Shown here in pieces: positions 1 to 9,509 of a stretch of DNA of 64,000 bases (positions are counted from its first letter, which is position 1; each line of letters starts with the position of its first letter). Source of the stretch: Isoetes taiwanensis (taxonomy: Eukaryota; Streptophyta; Lycopodiopsida; Isoetales; Isoetaceae); contig JAJEKV010000072.1 in the NCBI GenBank assembly GCA_021234155.1, positions 337,923 through 401,922 on the forward strand. Reading direction: 5' to 3'. A program made the translations under genes and the position numbers. The notes under the pieces were generated by a model. That model ran no database searches and had not been told where the DNA came from. It saw only the letters and a program-made list of their open reading frames with translations.

Positions 1-600
1 CACTACACACAATAGGCGACCACTAGCTAACTATTAGCAATAGACACTCCCCCTTTGGCTCCTCGTTGTGAAGATTACGTGTAGAATAAGAGCTTAGTCA
101 ACTGTTTCCACATAGTACAAATATTCCTTGCCATTTTTTAGTTTCCTTTTGCTATAATGGATTACTATATTAATTAATATCCAAAGTTAGTTATCATTAA
201 CGCAAAATGAAGATATTTTAAGTATCACAGCCATTGTTACCTTGCACAATTATCCAATCTAGCTTTTCAATATTTTGACCTTCATAATATCCAGCAATAA
301 ATAAATTTGAAAGATCAAATCCACTTAGTAATTCTACGTTGAGACCTAATCATCCCTAACGTATCATTCTACCATTAGGCTAATCGGAAAATTGAGCTAG
401 AGTTTGACCAGACATTCAACAACAAATTTGGCAGGTGTTTCGCTAGGGGACTGACTAAATAATTGACCAGTGGTTTGACTAAGCTTCATGGACGATATCA
501 TACGCAAGGGAAACCTGAAAAGAAGAAATTGCATATCATGTCAAAGTTTTCACCCCGTATATATCTTGATACATAGGGATCTACATGGCGCATTTAGATT
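1..600. other. AT-rich spacer, no gene seen
   Basis: I see no long open frame, no recognisable domain and no tandem repeat in this stretch. It is ordinary AT-rich plant spacer running up to a small palindromic repeat. Confidence 0.5.
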
Positions 601-647
601 CGACTCCCAGGGGTGCACACGCCAAATTCTTGTATAAGAGTATTTTC

Positions 648-672
648 GGGTTGCCCCTAGAGGGGCAAACCC
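648..672. repeat. Inverted repeat, MITE-like end
   Basis: The segment reads GGGTTGCCCC, then TAGA, then GGGGCAAACCC: a hairpin with arms of about 10 bp and one extra A. It is followed within 60 bp by a CATAT/CCTAGG-rich stretch (GGCATATGTCAGGTATATAC). A closely similar arrangement (AGGGG CAAAA CCCCT, then GGCATATCCTAGGTATATGC) occurs at about 57345-57410. The two are probably copies of one short dispersed repeat; its class is not known to me. Confidence 0.45.
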
Positions 673-783
673 TCACTTATATGGGTTTGTGGCATATGTC
701 AGGTATATACTGGAATATACCTAGGATATGCTAGTAATGGCTCCCTATCTATTGTTCCTTGTAAACTGGCGGTCACCTGCATT

Positions 784-1157
784 ATGGATCGCGGATGTTT
801 CAACCGGGTAACTGGCAAGGCAGACCGAAGCTCCAATCTGATGCAACTGCAGGCAAACAATATGAAAAGCATTATAATCAGGCATGCTTGCCAATCGACA
901 TGCATTCTCGGTCGTGGATGTTTCAACCCGGTAACTGGCAAGGTAGACCGAAGCTCCAATTTGATGCAACTGTAGGCAAACAATATGACGAGCCCAGTGC
1001 TTACGGGTCCGTTAGATGCGGTGGGAAGCATGACATCGCTCACACAGTTGCTGCCCCATAATTTGAGCAAGCTGCAGCACTAAGGAAGTGTGAAGTTATC
1101 CTTGAAGAACCTAAGCAGCAATCCAAAAACGAATTTGTTTGGGCCGTGGAAAATTAA
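784..1157 (+). pseudogene. Coding-like fragment with in-frame tandem duplication
   Basis: Two copies of an approximately 80-bp segment start near 793 and 916, a period of 123 bp, exactly 41 codons. In one plus frame both copies read WMFQPGNWQGRPKLQ followed by DAT-GKQY, so the duplication keeps the reading frame. This favours a coding origin over random repetition. After a stop near 1062 the next frame still looks protein-like (EEPKQQSKNEFVWAVEN). There is no clear start, splice structure or family match that I recognise. It may be an exon of an unidentified gene or a pseudogene piece. Confidence 0.3.
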
Positions 1158-1159
1158 GC

Positions 1160-2250
1160 TTGTGGAAAGGAAATAGGAAATACTACAAGTCTCTATTTTT
1201 GTTCAGAAGTTTAAGTTGACTGGGGATGCCAATTTACAGTTGTCTTACTCATATGACGACTACTTGTGGCTACTTTCCATGAATGGGAGCTCAAAAGGAA
1301 GGATTTTGAAAGGAAAGAAATGCATGCGACTCAATACATGACTTGCATGCGAGGAAACTGTCTAATCAGGTTTGAGCTTCATTGCTTTAACTCACTTTTT
1401 TAAAATGGTGAACATGCCCGGATTGAGTCTGAAAATGGGCTTAATATCTTTGTTTTGTATAATAATTGTGTTTCCGTATGCTCTTACAGGTTAATAATAG
1501 AACTGAAATTACTTCTAACTGGATTGTGATGGCCTATGATTTGATTGTTTAAAGCATGTCATGAAAAGTTGTATCTTTCATGGTTGTTGAAGGGCTTGCA
1601 GTTAGATATAATACTATATGTATTTTCACATCAAAGGGAAACACATTAAAAATATGGACAACACATTCATAAAAGATGATGCAGGCATCACTGGCTAGTT
1701 AAATATCTTCTTAAAAGCAGTATGATTAAGTTGTGAGCCCAATGGTGTGGCATAATGATGGCCTCTTTGATGTTATGCTTATGGTAATATTTACAGGTTG
1801 CTTGCTGTGGGCTGGGGATATGGATTTGGAAAATGAAAGTAACATTTTCTAAAAAACTAGATGGTTATGCCTTGAAACAATGGCACATCTAGACTGTCTT
1901 AATGTGCTACAATGTGTGCCTTAGGCAAAACATGTATTCCCATTCTCTCGCTTCTTTACTCTTTGTCCTTATGCTTCTGCAATATTTGTTCCATGTCGAG
2001 CACCAAAGATTTCTACAGGCCAATTCCCAAAACGTCATGATATCAAGTATTCTATTATTTTGAAGTAGCAATTTGAATTGATTGTGAAAACATGACTTTA
2101 AACTATGATTTAAGCCACTTCACTCTCCGGCCATGGAGGGCAACCCTTAGTGGGCAAAACCTTGTTGCAAATTGCCCTTTAATTTATTGTATAGGCTAGA
2201 ACATGTTTAGAAAGAGCTCCGAATTGCAAGAAAGTGTCTAAAGAATAAAC
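1160..2250. other. Spacer upstream of RPL6
   Basis: AT-rich sequence with no convincing gene. Near 2112-2160 it holds a short dispersed repeat (TTAAGCCACTTCAC ... CCATGGAGG) that recurs at 63600-63650. The RPL6 promoter must lie in the last few hundred bases. Confidence 0.4.
2112..2160. repeat. Dispersed repeat, copy 1 (partner at 63600)
   Basis: The block TTAAGCCACTTCAC, a few bases, CCATGGAGG, GCAA and CCT matches 63600-63635 with small indels. Both copies have TAGCAATTT 40-60 bp upstream. The class is unknown; it may be the end of a MITE or SINE. Confidence 0.4.
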
Positions 2251-2259
2251 AATGGGACT

Positions 2260-2268
2260 TTAGGGTTT
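2260..2268 (+). promoter_or_regulatory. Telo-box upstream of RPL6
   Basis: TTAGGGTTT (the complement of AAACCCTAA) lies 36 bp before the RPL6 start codon. Telo-boxes near the transcription start are a known hallmark of plant ribosomal-protein and other growth-linked genes. That this one is functional is inferred from motif and position only. Confidence 0.6.
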
Positions 2269-2304
2269 AAGATTGTATCTAGTTGCCCTTGTTCTCGCTC
2301 AGTT

Positions 2305-3288
2305 ATGGCGCCTTCGTCCAAGAAGCCCCATGCTTCTCGCAATGCCGAGCTCGTCAAGGGTATTGGCCGTCATTCTAGATCCAAGATGTACCACAAAAAG
2401 GGATTATGGGCGATAAAGGCCAAGCATGGTGGTGTTTTTCCTACTCATATCAAGTCTGAAAAGCCGGAAATACCCAAGGAAAAGCCACCCAAGTTTTTCC
2501 CTGCGGAAGATGCTCCAAAACCCATCAAAAATCGGCGTAAGATTAAACCCACCAAGCTGAGGTACGTGTTTTGCTTTTGATTACATTAATCTTCTGTGAT
2601 TTGCTGGTTCTGTACGTCTACTTGGTTTGTGGAGAGGTTCAACTAGTAAAAGATACCTTGGCATGATATAATTCACTCACTAGTTGCATTTCGTTTTCTA
2701 CAGAGAAAGTATTACTGCAGGAACTGTACTCATTTTACTCGCTGGAAGGTTCAAAGGCAAGAGAGTTGTGTTTCTGAAGCAGCTAGAATCTGGACTCCTG
2801 CTCATTACTGGTGAGGTTTCTTTTGTTTTGTTTGTTGCAACTTTAGTTAAGCCATGCAGATTCTGATATTTGCAAATGGCACAGGTCCTTTCAATGTAAA
2901 TGGTGTACCCGTAAGGAGGGTAGACCAAGCTTATGTTATTGCAACATCAACGAAGATCGACATCAGCTTCGTAGATGTCAGTAAGTTCAATGATTCATAT
3001 TTTAAGCGAGTAGTAGAGAAGATGAAAAAGGGCGAGACCGAATTCTTTGAACAGGAGAAAGAAAAGGAGGTATGTTTTGACTTGAGAGCTTTGGGTATCA
3101 ACTATTTCAAAAACTTATTAAATGTACATTGAACAATATTGCAGGAAAGTTCTTTACCTCCAGAGAAAAAGGAAGCCCAGAAGGTCGTGGATGCACAGTT
3201 GCTTGAACAAATCAATAAGGTGCCTGAGCTCAGATCTTACTTGGCAGCTAGGTTTAGCCTCAGAGCCGCCAAAACCACACGAAGTTAG
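2305..3288 (+). CDS. RPL6: 60S ribosomal protein L6 (eL6)
   Basis: Large-subunit ribosomal protein eL6, a structural part of the cytosolic 60S subunit. Four exons with GT-AG introns are visible: 2305-2561, 2704-2810, 2885-3069 and 3145-3288, giving 230 residues, about the normal plant length. Exon 1 carries the basic N-terminus (ATG in [25 protein letters not shown]). Exon 2 carries the conserved core [20 protein letters not shown] and [13 protein letters not shown]. Exon 3 has [20 protein letters not shown]. Exon 4 ends with [16 protein letters not shown]. After this, the usual plant C-terminus (KPHE plus a short tail) appears only in another frame at about 3273-3303, so the last few codons are out of frame. 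A 2-base loss in the stretch AGAGCCGCCAAAACC would explain it. This could be real divergence or a consensus error. A telo-box precedes the gene. Confidence 0.93.
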
Positions 3289-3399
3289 TCTTCTAATTGC
3301 ATAGTTCATTCTGTATTACATCCTTTTGCAAATTTTTGAGAACAGTTTTTTGTGCAAAATTCTTATATGAGTAGTCCCATGTTTGGCAAGTCTTAATTA

Positions 3400-3708
3400 A
3401 TGTCAAAGGCAAATTGTTATGATGCCAACATGGTTATACCTGTTAATTTAGAAGGTGAGATGCAACTTATGGAAGTAGCTACATGGGCTAATTTGCCTTT
3501 AGCAGGAACAAGATTTTTGCTTCTAGATGGGCCTGGAAATATCTATAGTTCAAGATTTATTTTTGAATTTCATGATAGGAGCTTGATAGCTGCTCCCTGC
3601 ATAGTTTATGCAAGTAATGCAGTTAACATGCCCGAACCCCTTATCCCAGAGGTGAGCCTTGCTTTTGGAATAGTCTGCTATAAATGGCACGATATACCAT
3701 ATAAATGA
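3400..3708 (+). CDS. Hypothetical ORF downstream of RPL6
   Basis: A 102-codon ATG open frame without a recognisable domain (contains LAGTRFLLLDGPGNIYSS). It starts about 110 bp after the RPL6 stop and has no visible promoter. It could be an exon of an unknown gene, a decayed transposon piece, or chance. I do not assign a function. Confidence 0.18.
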   Translation: MSKANCYDANMVIPVNLEGEMQLMEVATWANLPLAGTRFLLLDGPGNIYSSRFIFEFHDRSLIAAPCIVYASNAVNMPEPLIPEVSLAFGIVCYKWHDIPYK

Positions 3709-3929
3709 AACTGGATTAACAAGAGTTCCACCCAAAACATTCAAGAAATGCAAGTCCCCAAACAAAAGTGCTCGTAATTTATAAACATGGCTTAGATACC
3801 AAAGTTGAAAGCTTACAATTGAAGTGTTTACTTGTAACTGACATGCGCCACTGTTCAGGCTTGAATTATAAAATCTTCTACTATTCCAACGGTAACCATT
3901 TTGTAAAACTTATCTATTGATCAAGGATT

Positions 3930-5260
3930 TATGTAAGATTCACATGAGCTTCTGGAATAGCAGCAGCGATGGAGGTGGGCGTGACCAGCGGTGCAGCAGA
4001 TTCTAGCTGCTGCAGTTTCGCTGATGGGTGTACGCGAAACGGCAAAAAAATTTGCAGCACTGCTATGAAATCCGCAGCGCTGCTTAGGATGTCACGCCTC
4101 TTTGCAGCCGGCGTTTTTTTATTTTTATGCATGTGAACAGGCCATTAACCTCGACAATCTCAAGTTGCTTTGCATCTACTTACTTAAAAAGTTTTTGCCC
4201 TTTCTCTCTCACGCCGGTGTCCCCTTTCCGGCCGCCGGATGTAACGCTTTTTCCGGCAAAAAACTGGTTTTCCGGCCAAAACGCTTCTTCCAAAATATTT
4301 TCGTTGTTTCTCTTCATTTTTCCGGCAGCAACTTTATCTCTCTTGGTTGTGGGCAGTGCCCGTCGGTTAAAACAGCAAAGTGGCCAGAGTTCGCCAAAGC
4401 AGAGCGGTGCGGAAAGTCACCAAACCCGTTCTTCGTCGAAGGCAAAAAGTTTTTTCGGGGATATTTTGCTCTGATGGAAGCTGTAAGCTTTTTTTTCTGG
4501 CCGACAGTAACGTTTTCTTTTTTCGTGGCCACTTTTCCCTTTCTATTTTTTACCTTGATCGTTAACGGAGCAAGGGTTATGAAATGAAGCAAGGCATGGC
4601 CGGGATGCGAGGAATGTTGAGGGCTCCATATTTTGCCTTTGTTTTCACTGAAGCAAAGGTCTGAGTATATTCCGTCGCTATTTTGATGAGGGCAAAGATC
4701 ATTTCTGTTCGAGATAACAACGGCTTTAAGGTATTTTTTGTTAGCAGACTGGGCTGGAAAAAAGTTTATGCACTAATACAATTTCGAAGGAGAGCTTTGA
4801 TTTACTTTTCAAGCATTCATGTTCTTTAGAGTTTGCATTCATGTTTCTCACACATTTTGCAGATCCCTTTGACATCGATGGAAGAGCCCTTTCAGATGCT
4901 CTTGCCGCCTCTGCCGATCCTCAGCTGGACTGGAGTTTGTGACATCCCCAAGGCTTCTGCAAGCATTTGGTTTGTTGGTTATGCAGATGTTGCTTGAGTT
5001 CGGTTGGCTCTGTTAGCACGGATCCATCCGACAAAAGCATTGAGGACATGGTTGATATCATGCGATGCCTCTTATCTGCACGGAAAAAGAAGCATGTACA
5101 ACGGCCTCCATCACGGAACCATTGCACACCTGCCTTCATCCTTGCCTACTGGATTTACTCCTCCTTAATGCTTGGATCTGTAAAATATCATGATCATGAA
5201 TGGAAGAAGTCCCTAACGAGAATGGAGCAGGTCCTGATACAAGGTGTCCAATAAAACACG
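3930..5260 (+). other. GC-richer spacer with coding-like scraps
   Basis: From about 4200 to 4460 the sequence repeats TTTTCCGGC-like words, unlike the flanking AT-rich DNA. From about 4860 to 5250 short plus-frame peptides look protein-like (DIDGRALSDALAASADPQLDWS, then SIEDMVDIMRCLLSARKKK in another frame). A stop and frame changes separate them, so this looks like the remains of an unidentified gene or element rather than a working one. Confidence 0.25.
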
Positions 5261-5341
5261 ACCTACTGTTGTAGATGCTCAGCCCCACTGTTTAGCAAAA
5301 CCTTTGACTGCCGCAATTGCATCCACTATGCTAGTCATGCC

Positions 5342-6169
5342 TCAACGTTGGCTGAAGGTAGTTGTCCAAGTGTTCTTGCAGCCTTCTTGAAAGTCAGCAT
5401 CCTTTAAGATCAAGTGAAAACACGCCTGTCCAGGCCGTCGCTGTTGCAGAGGCTCGTCTAAAAGGAATTGTGGATGGTGGTCTGAAACTGAGTTGTCTCT
5501 GAGACAGAACCGGAAGAGACCTGGAAGTGCCACAGCTGCATCTGCATTCCAATAAGCTCTATCCAACTGGGAGCTTGCGCGACCCCCACTAACTTGACCA
5601 TTGCACCAAGTGAAAGCACCTTCACCATCAATCTCCGAGAGGTTGCAGTCATGGAGTCGACGGAGCCATTGCTGACGTTCAAAATCAGACACTACTGTAG
5701 AGGTAGCCCCCAATCGATCGGACTCCATTTCCACCATATTAAGGTCCCCAACAAGAAGCATATGAAATGTGGTAGCCCAAGCTGAGATATTCCCTCGCAA
5801 GGAGGCCCACAGTGAAGCTCTCTAATGTGGCATGTTGGGGGCATAAACATTAATTAAACCATATTTAACCTCTTGTTCCTACCATACAATTAGGGCTCAA
5901 CTACCAAAACAATGAGCCTGAGTGAAGATAACTGGCAAGAAAGGAAGCCATGCTATCATCACCTTTGCACTGGCAGAATCAACTGCTGTGATAAGGACAT
6001 TAAACCTTCGACCAATCATGTTTGCAAGCTTTGATATGTCTCCCTTACGATACTTGTGCTCTTGAAGACATACAAACTGAGCAACCAATCTAGATAAGTA
6101 GAAAGAAATGCGACTCTGCTTGAGGGGAGAGGAGGCTACCCCCTGAACATTCCATGAAACTAACCGCAT
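5342..6169 (-). pseudogene. LINE ORF2 endonuclease domain, interrupted
   Basis: Exonuclease-endonuclease-phosphatase fold of plant L1-type elements, which nicks target DNA to prime reverse transcription. In order on the minus strand: MRLVSWNVQGV (the SWN motif), CLQEHKYRKGD (catalytic Glu box), a connecting stretch with stops (VNVYAPN-like INVYAPNMPH still readable near 5850), LLVGDLNMVEMESDR (the GD-N box), AFTWCNGQ, SQLDRAYWN and NSVSDHHPQFL (the SDH box). The main catalytic motifs therefore survive but the frame does not. No RT domain follows. Confidence 0.8.
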
Positions 6170-6249
6170 TGACCTTGTGATGGGGCCAATTCAGATGAGA
6201 CCACTGGTGTCTCAAAGGAATTTGAGGATGTCTCCTCGGTGTGACGATT

Positions 6250-7668
6250 AACTATCAGGTCTAGGCATCTGGCACAACAGTAACCTCATCAACCAAATCA
6301 GCCCACTGAAGTGGATCAAGGCGACCATAGTGGGATGCAATGGGAGGAGCAGAGCTACATAAAGCAGGAACTGAGGGCTAGGATGCAGAGGAATTAGATC
6401 CCTTAGCTGATTTTTGTGGTTGACGTAGAGCCGGTGGATGTTTTGGTAGTGGGTGGATGCCACGCCGATCAATGTCCATGTACTATCCACGAGCCTCTTC
6501 AATTTGCTCTTGCAATCTCTGAATTTCAGCCAATCTCAACATTTGGTGATCCAGAGACTGAGGTGAGGGGTTGCAACCGAAGGAAGGGGGGGGGTAGTCA
6601 CTGTGGGTGTAAGAGATATCCATTGAGATGGGAGATGATCTAGGAGCATGGAGTGCCGGAGGAGCAGATGGAGGACCCTGCTAGTGAACCTTGCGATATT
6701 GATCAAAGAGTGGGGCTTCGGAAAACATGAGAGCTAGCTCAGGACCATTCAACAAGGACAACTTAAATGGAAAGAACATGGGCTCGCTCTGGACAAGAAT
6801 TGTTTGAGGCAAATCACGATGAACGGGCCTTGCAACACAAATCTTGATGATGCCATTGGTTATAGAGTTTGTAAATGGAGTCCAATCTCATTAGCAATGG
6901 CAGAAATAAACTTGGAATCCAGTAGCTCTGGAGGAAAATCTTCAATAGCAAACCAGAAGGGGGCATGTAAGGTATCTGGCTTAGTGGAAAGGATTCATGA
7001 ACACAGCGTGGATAGAGCAACAAGTGTTTACAAAGAGGATCAACACCTCGTTCTATGAGTTGACCAGCGGCTCAGGAGATTCAAACACCAAAATAAAGCA
7101 ACGTTGATCTTTTGCCACATTCAGAGAACCACACACCTGTAACTCGAGCCACTGTGTCAGATGATCTAAAGGTGAGGTCGATGCAACTCGGGGGGTTGAA
7201 GAGGATATCATCCTAGGCTACTAGGGAAAAAGAGGGGGAAACTCCTACTGCTCTGAGGAACCTCCAACGTGTGTTGGACGTACCACTTGCCCTGCTGGTA
7301 CACTAGTTTGTGTTGATTGCACCACCAACCGAGCACTACCTCCACGAGTAGTTCGCGCCAAGAATCAGAGGAGCACTCTACATGCACGTGAGGTCTAAAC
7401 TGACATGAGGACCTCCAACATGTGTTGGAGGTGCTACTAGCCCAGCAACAACTTCAGTAGACAAAGAGGGTCTTGCCTGACCCTCAGAACCTCCAACAAG
7501 GGTTGAAAGCGCTAATTGGCCAGAGCACACCACCTGACCCAAGGAACCTCCAACACGTGCAACACTCTTAGAAGAGTTTTTTAATGGCATACGTTCAACA
7601 CGTCTTCCAGTCTCACCAGACGTATGGGCAGAAGCGTGAACAGTAGTTGAGGCAGCAACAACTCTCAT
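6250..7668 (-). pseudogene. LINE ORF1-like region, DUF4283-type segment
   Basis: Minus-strand frames upstream of the endonuclease. Near 6790-6990 one frame reads AIEDFPPELLDSKFISAIAN followed by EIGLHLQTL and a valine/isoleucine-rich strand. This resembles the DUF4283 domain of plant LINE ORF1 proteins, whose hallmark is a '.LP.ELWD...L..IA..IG' pattern. The N-terminal part (7378-7668) is low-complexity with repeated VGGS-like blocks arising from recurring CCTCCAACA words. Stops break the frame. The DUF4283 assignment rests on pattern only. Confidence 0.45.
7412..7433. repeat. 22-bp palindrome in the LINE ORF1 region
   Basis: ACCTCCAACA, then TG, then TGTTGGAGGT: perfect 10-bp arms. Imperfect relatives of CCTCCAAC...GTTGG recur at 7260, 7490 and 7545, so this is part of a low-complexity tandem-like stretch. 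Confidence 0.6.
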
Positions 7669-8035
7669 ATTGCATTATACAGTTTGTTGAAAAGGATTTC
7701 AAGCTTGCAAGGATAGTTATTAGAGGCCTTATTAGAGGCCTTTTAAAATACTGGTCAATAACAAATAGCCAAAATGAAGCTTTATTTCTTAAGGGGTCTT
7801 TAGAAGCAACATACCGCCGAAGTTCCACCAAAGAACTCTCATATTGCATACAGTTTGTTGAAAAGAACTTCAAGCTTGCAAGAATAGTTATTAGAGGCCT
7901 CTTAAAATACTGGTCAATAACAAATAGCCAAAAGGAAGTTTTGTTTCTTAATGGGTTGGAAGATGTTTTAGAAGCAACATAGCCTGCCGAGTTCCAGCAT
8001 TGTATAATCCCATTATTTAGATAGATAGTGTGATC
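7647..8035 (+). pseudogene. PP2A regulatory subunit B' (B56) fragment with tandem duplication
   Basis: The plus-strand frame 7647-7982 encodes two consecutive copies of a B56 HEAT-repeat segment: LSYCIIQFVEKDFKLA ... RGLLKYWSITNSQ and again LSYCIQFVEKNFKLARIVIR ... ITNSQKEVLFLNGLEDVLEA. B56 subunits target PP2A to substrates. Plant members carry nearly this sequence, with LEEVLEATQPAEFQ next. Here the codon after EAT is TAG where Gln is expected, and reading on gives PAEFQHCIIPLFR and then more stops. The copies start at about 7662 and 7836, a 174-bp period equal to 58 codons, so the duplication is in frame. There is no start, rest of gene or splice context nearby; it is a fragment. Confidence 0.8.
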
Positions 8036-8950
8036 CCTGAAGAGTTCACATTTCTGGTGAGACCTCCATCAGTTCAAGTAACTCTTTTTATTTCAAGGAC
8101 TTGGTTTTTTTTGGAAATTGATAAGTTTTTTTCATAAGTCCTTTTTGTTCTTTTAAAATATGCAAATTACTTTGTTTTAGGATAGAAATTTGCAAGTAAA
8201 ATGTCATGGAATCGTCTATTTTTTATATTGAGAATTTGTCTCGCTCTATTTTAGGATAAGGTGTTATTAAAATTAACAATTGTTCATAGGAACAAATGGA
8301 GAATGAATTCTCTAAGCACCACAAAGTCTTATATATTCATTGAAAATAATTGGAAAATATGACTTTAAACATATACATTTCATGTTAGAGACATTCTTTG
8401 AGATTCAAACATCATAGCATTCATATTGTATTTACTCACTCTTAGATTACATGTTATGTTTTTTACCATTATTTCGAGAGAGCAAAGTTGTAGAGTTATT
8501 CATTTACTGAGTTGCAAAAAAGGCACCAAATGATTTGGCAGTTGTCTACTTTTTATAGACTATCAATATCAATCTCTAAAGAAATAATTTTCATTATTTT
8601 CCTTCCAATTCAAAGGACCTAACCAATAGCTTATTGTACAAATGGAATACATGATGCATATGTCAACATTCAGTATTGGCCAACCTCTTAAACGCTCACA
8701 CTTCCAACCTGACAATACATCAAAATTTTCTCATAAGTAGAGCACATAAGGGCTTACACTACTTAATTTTTCAAATGCTATCACAAGTGCCTACAATAAT
8801 AGAATAGAATAGAATATGATTTTATCGTCCACGCTAGTTAGATCTAGCAGAAAAGAGAGAATAAAAGTTAGTAATAAAGCTTGTCAATGATTCTATATCC
8901 TATGAGTTCATTAATGCACCCACTTATAGGGTCTGAAAGAACCATATGGT
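8036..8950. other. AT-rich spacer
   Basis: No gene recognised. It contains the short repeat at 8801-8833. Confidence 0.5.
8801..8833 (+). repeat. 33-bp shared repeat, copy 1
   Basis: Begins AGAATAGAATAG and ends GATTTTATCGTCCACG. An identical stretch of about 33 bp lies at 15004-15041, also after an A-rich (AATAG)n lead. Flanks diverge at once on both sides. It could be the conserved tail of a retroposon or a short protein-binding repeat. Confidence 0.7.
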
Positions 8951-8953
8951 GTT

Positions 8954-9505
8954 TTGTATATGCCTATGATCCCTTTTCCTCTTTTGAGACATTCATTTCT
9001 TTACCTTTTTGGCCACCAGCAGACCCTCTTGTCTTTATTAATATTTAATGGTGCTAGATCAAGTACAAAAAAGGAAGTCCACACCATTTACTCTAATTCT
9101 GTTTTGACTTTTTCTTTTTTAGTATATTCCTTCTTAGTTTGGCGAGTCCATATACTACAACGCAAGCTGAAAATTAATCCGCCAAATGCATCTTCAACTC
9201 TGGCTAGCAATGTTGCTCAAGACCCAACAATTTCGACCATTTTTTGTTGTAATTACTTTATGGATATAGAAGAATTTGGCTATGGCAAGTTTAGGGTTTA
9301 TTGTCCACATGCCAGGAATCAGGGTCCGCTTTTTTCACTCCGCCTAGCACAAGGATGCAGGTTGACTAGAGTTGAAGAGCTTGCATGGCTGATCAAAGAT
9401 AACTTACATTTTAAAACATCTAAAGAAGAAATGTTTGTGGATTTTTTACGGTCTTCTCTTAGTGTCAATGACGTTTCTGAGTTGAAGGCCATGATTTCGA
9501 GTTAG
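8954..9505 (+). CDS. Unidentified open frame, possible exon
   Basis: An open frame of about 180 codons, with in-frame ATGs near its start. The first third is hydrophobic and AT-rich and may be non-coding. The C-terminal 80 residues are more protein-like (DIEEFGYGKFRVYCPHARNQ ... RVEELAWLIKDNLHFKTSKE) and end at a stop near 9503. I do not recognise a family. Sequence downstream (9800-9900) has further coding-like pieces in other frames. It may be an exon of an unrecognised gene or a decayed element. Confidence 0.25.
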   Translation: MYMPMIPFPLLRHSFLYLFGHQQTLLSLLIFNGARSSTKKEVHTIYSNSVLTFSFLVYSFLVWRVHILQRKLKINPPNASSTLASNVAQDPTISTIFCCNYFMDIEEFGYGKFRVYCPHARNQGPLFSLRLAQGCRLTRVEELAWLIKDNLHFKTSKEEMFVDFLRSSLSVNDVSELKAMISS

Positions 9506-9509
9506 AGGA

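Larger units (their letters stand above)
5251..7668 (-). mobile_element. Degenerate L1-type LINE, ends after the endonuclease
   Basis: Read on the minus strand, a proline/glycine-rich ORF1-like region (7668 to about 6250) is followed by an ORF2 beginning with an AP-type endonuclease (6169 to 5342). The reverse transcriptase that should follow is absent: after 5342 the sequence runs into unrelated DNA within about 100 bp. LINEs are usually truncated at the 5' end, so loss of the 3' two thirds suggests a later deletion or a breakpoint. The 5' edge abuts a PP2A B' fragment at about 7650-7670. Several stops and frame changes show it is dead. Confidence 0.7.
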
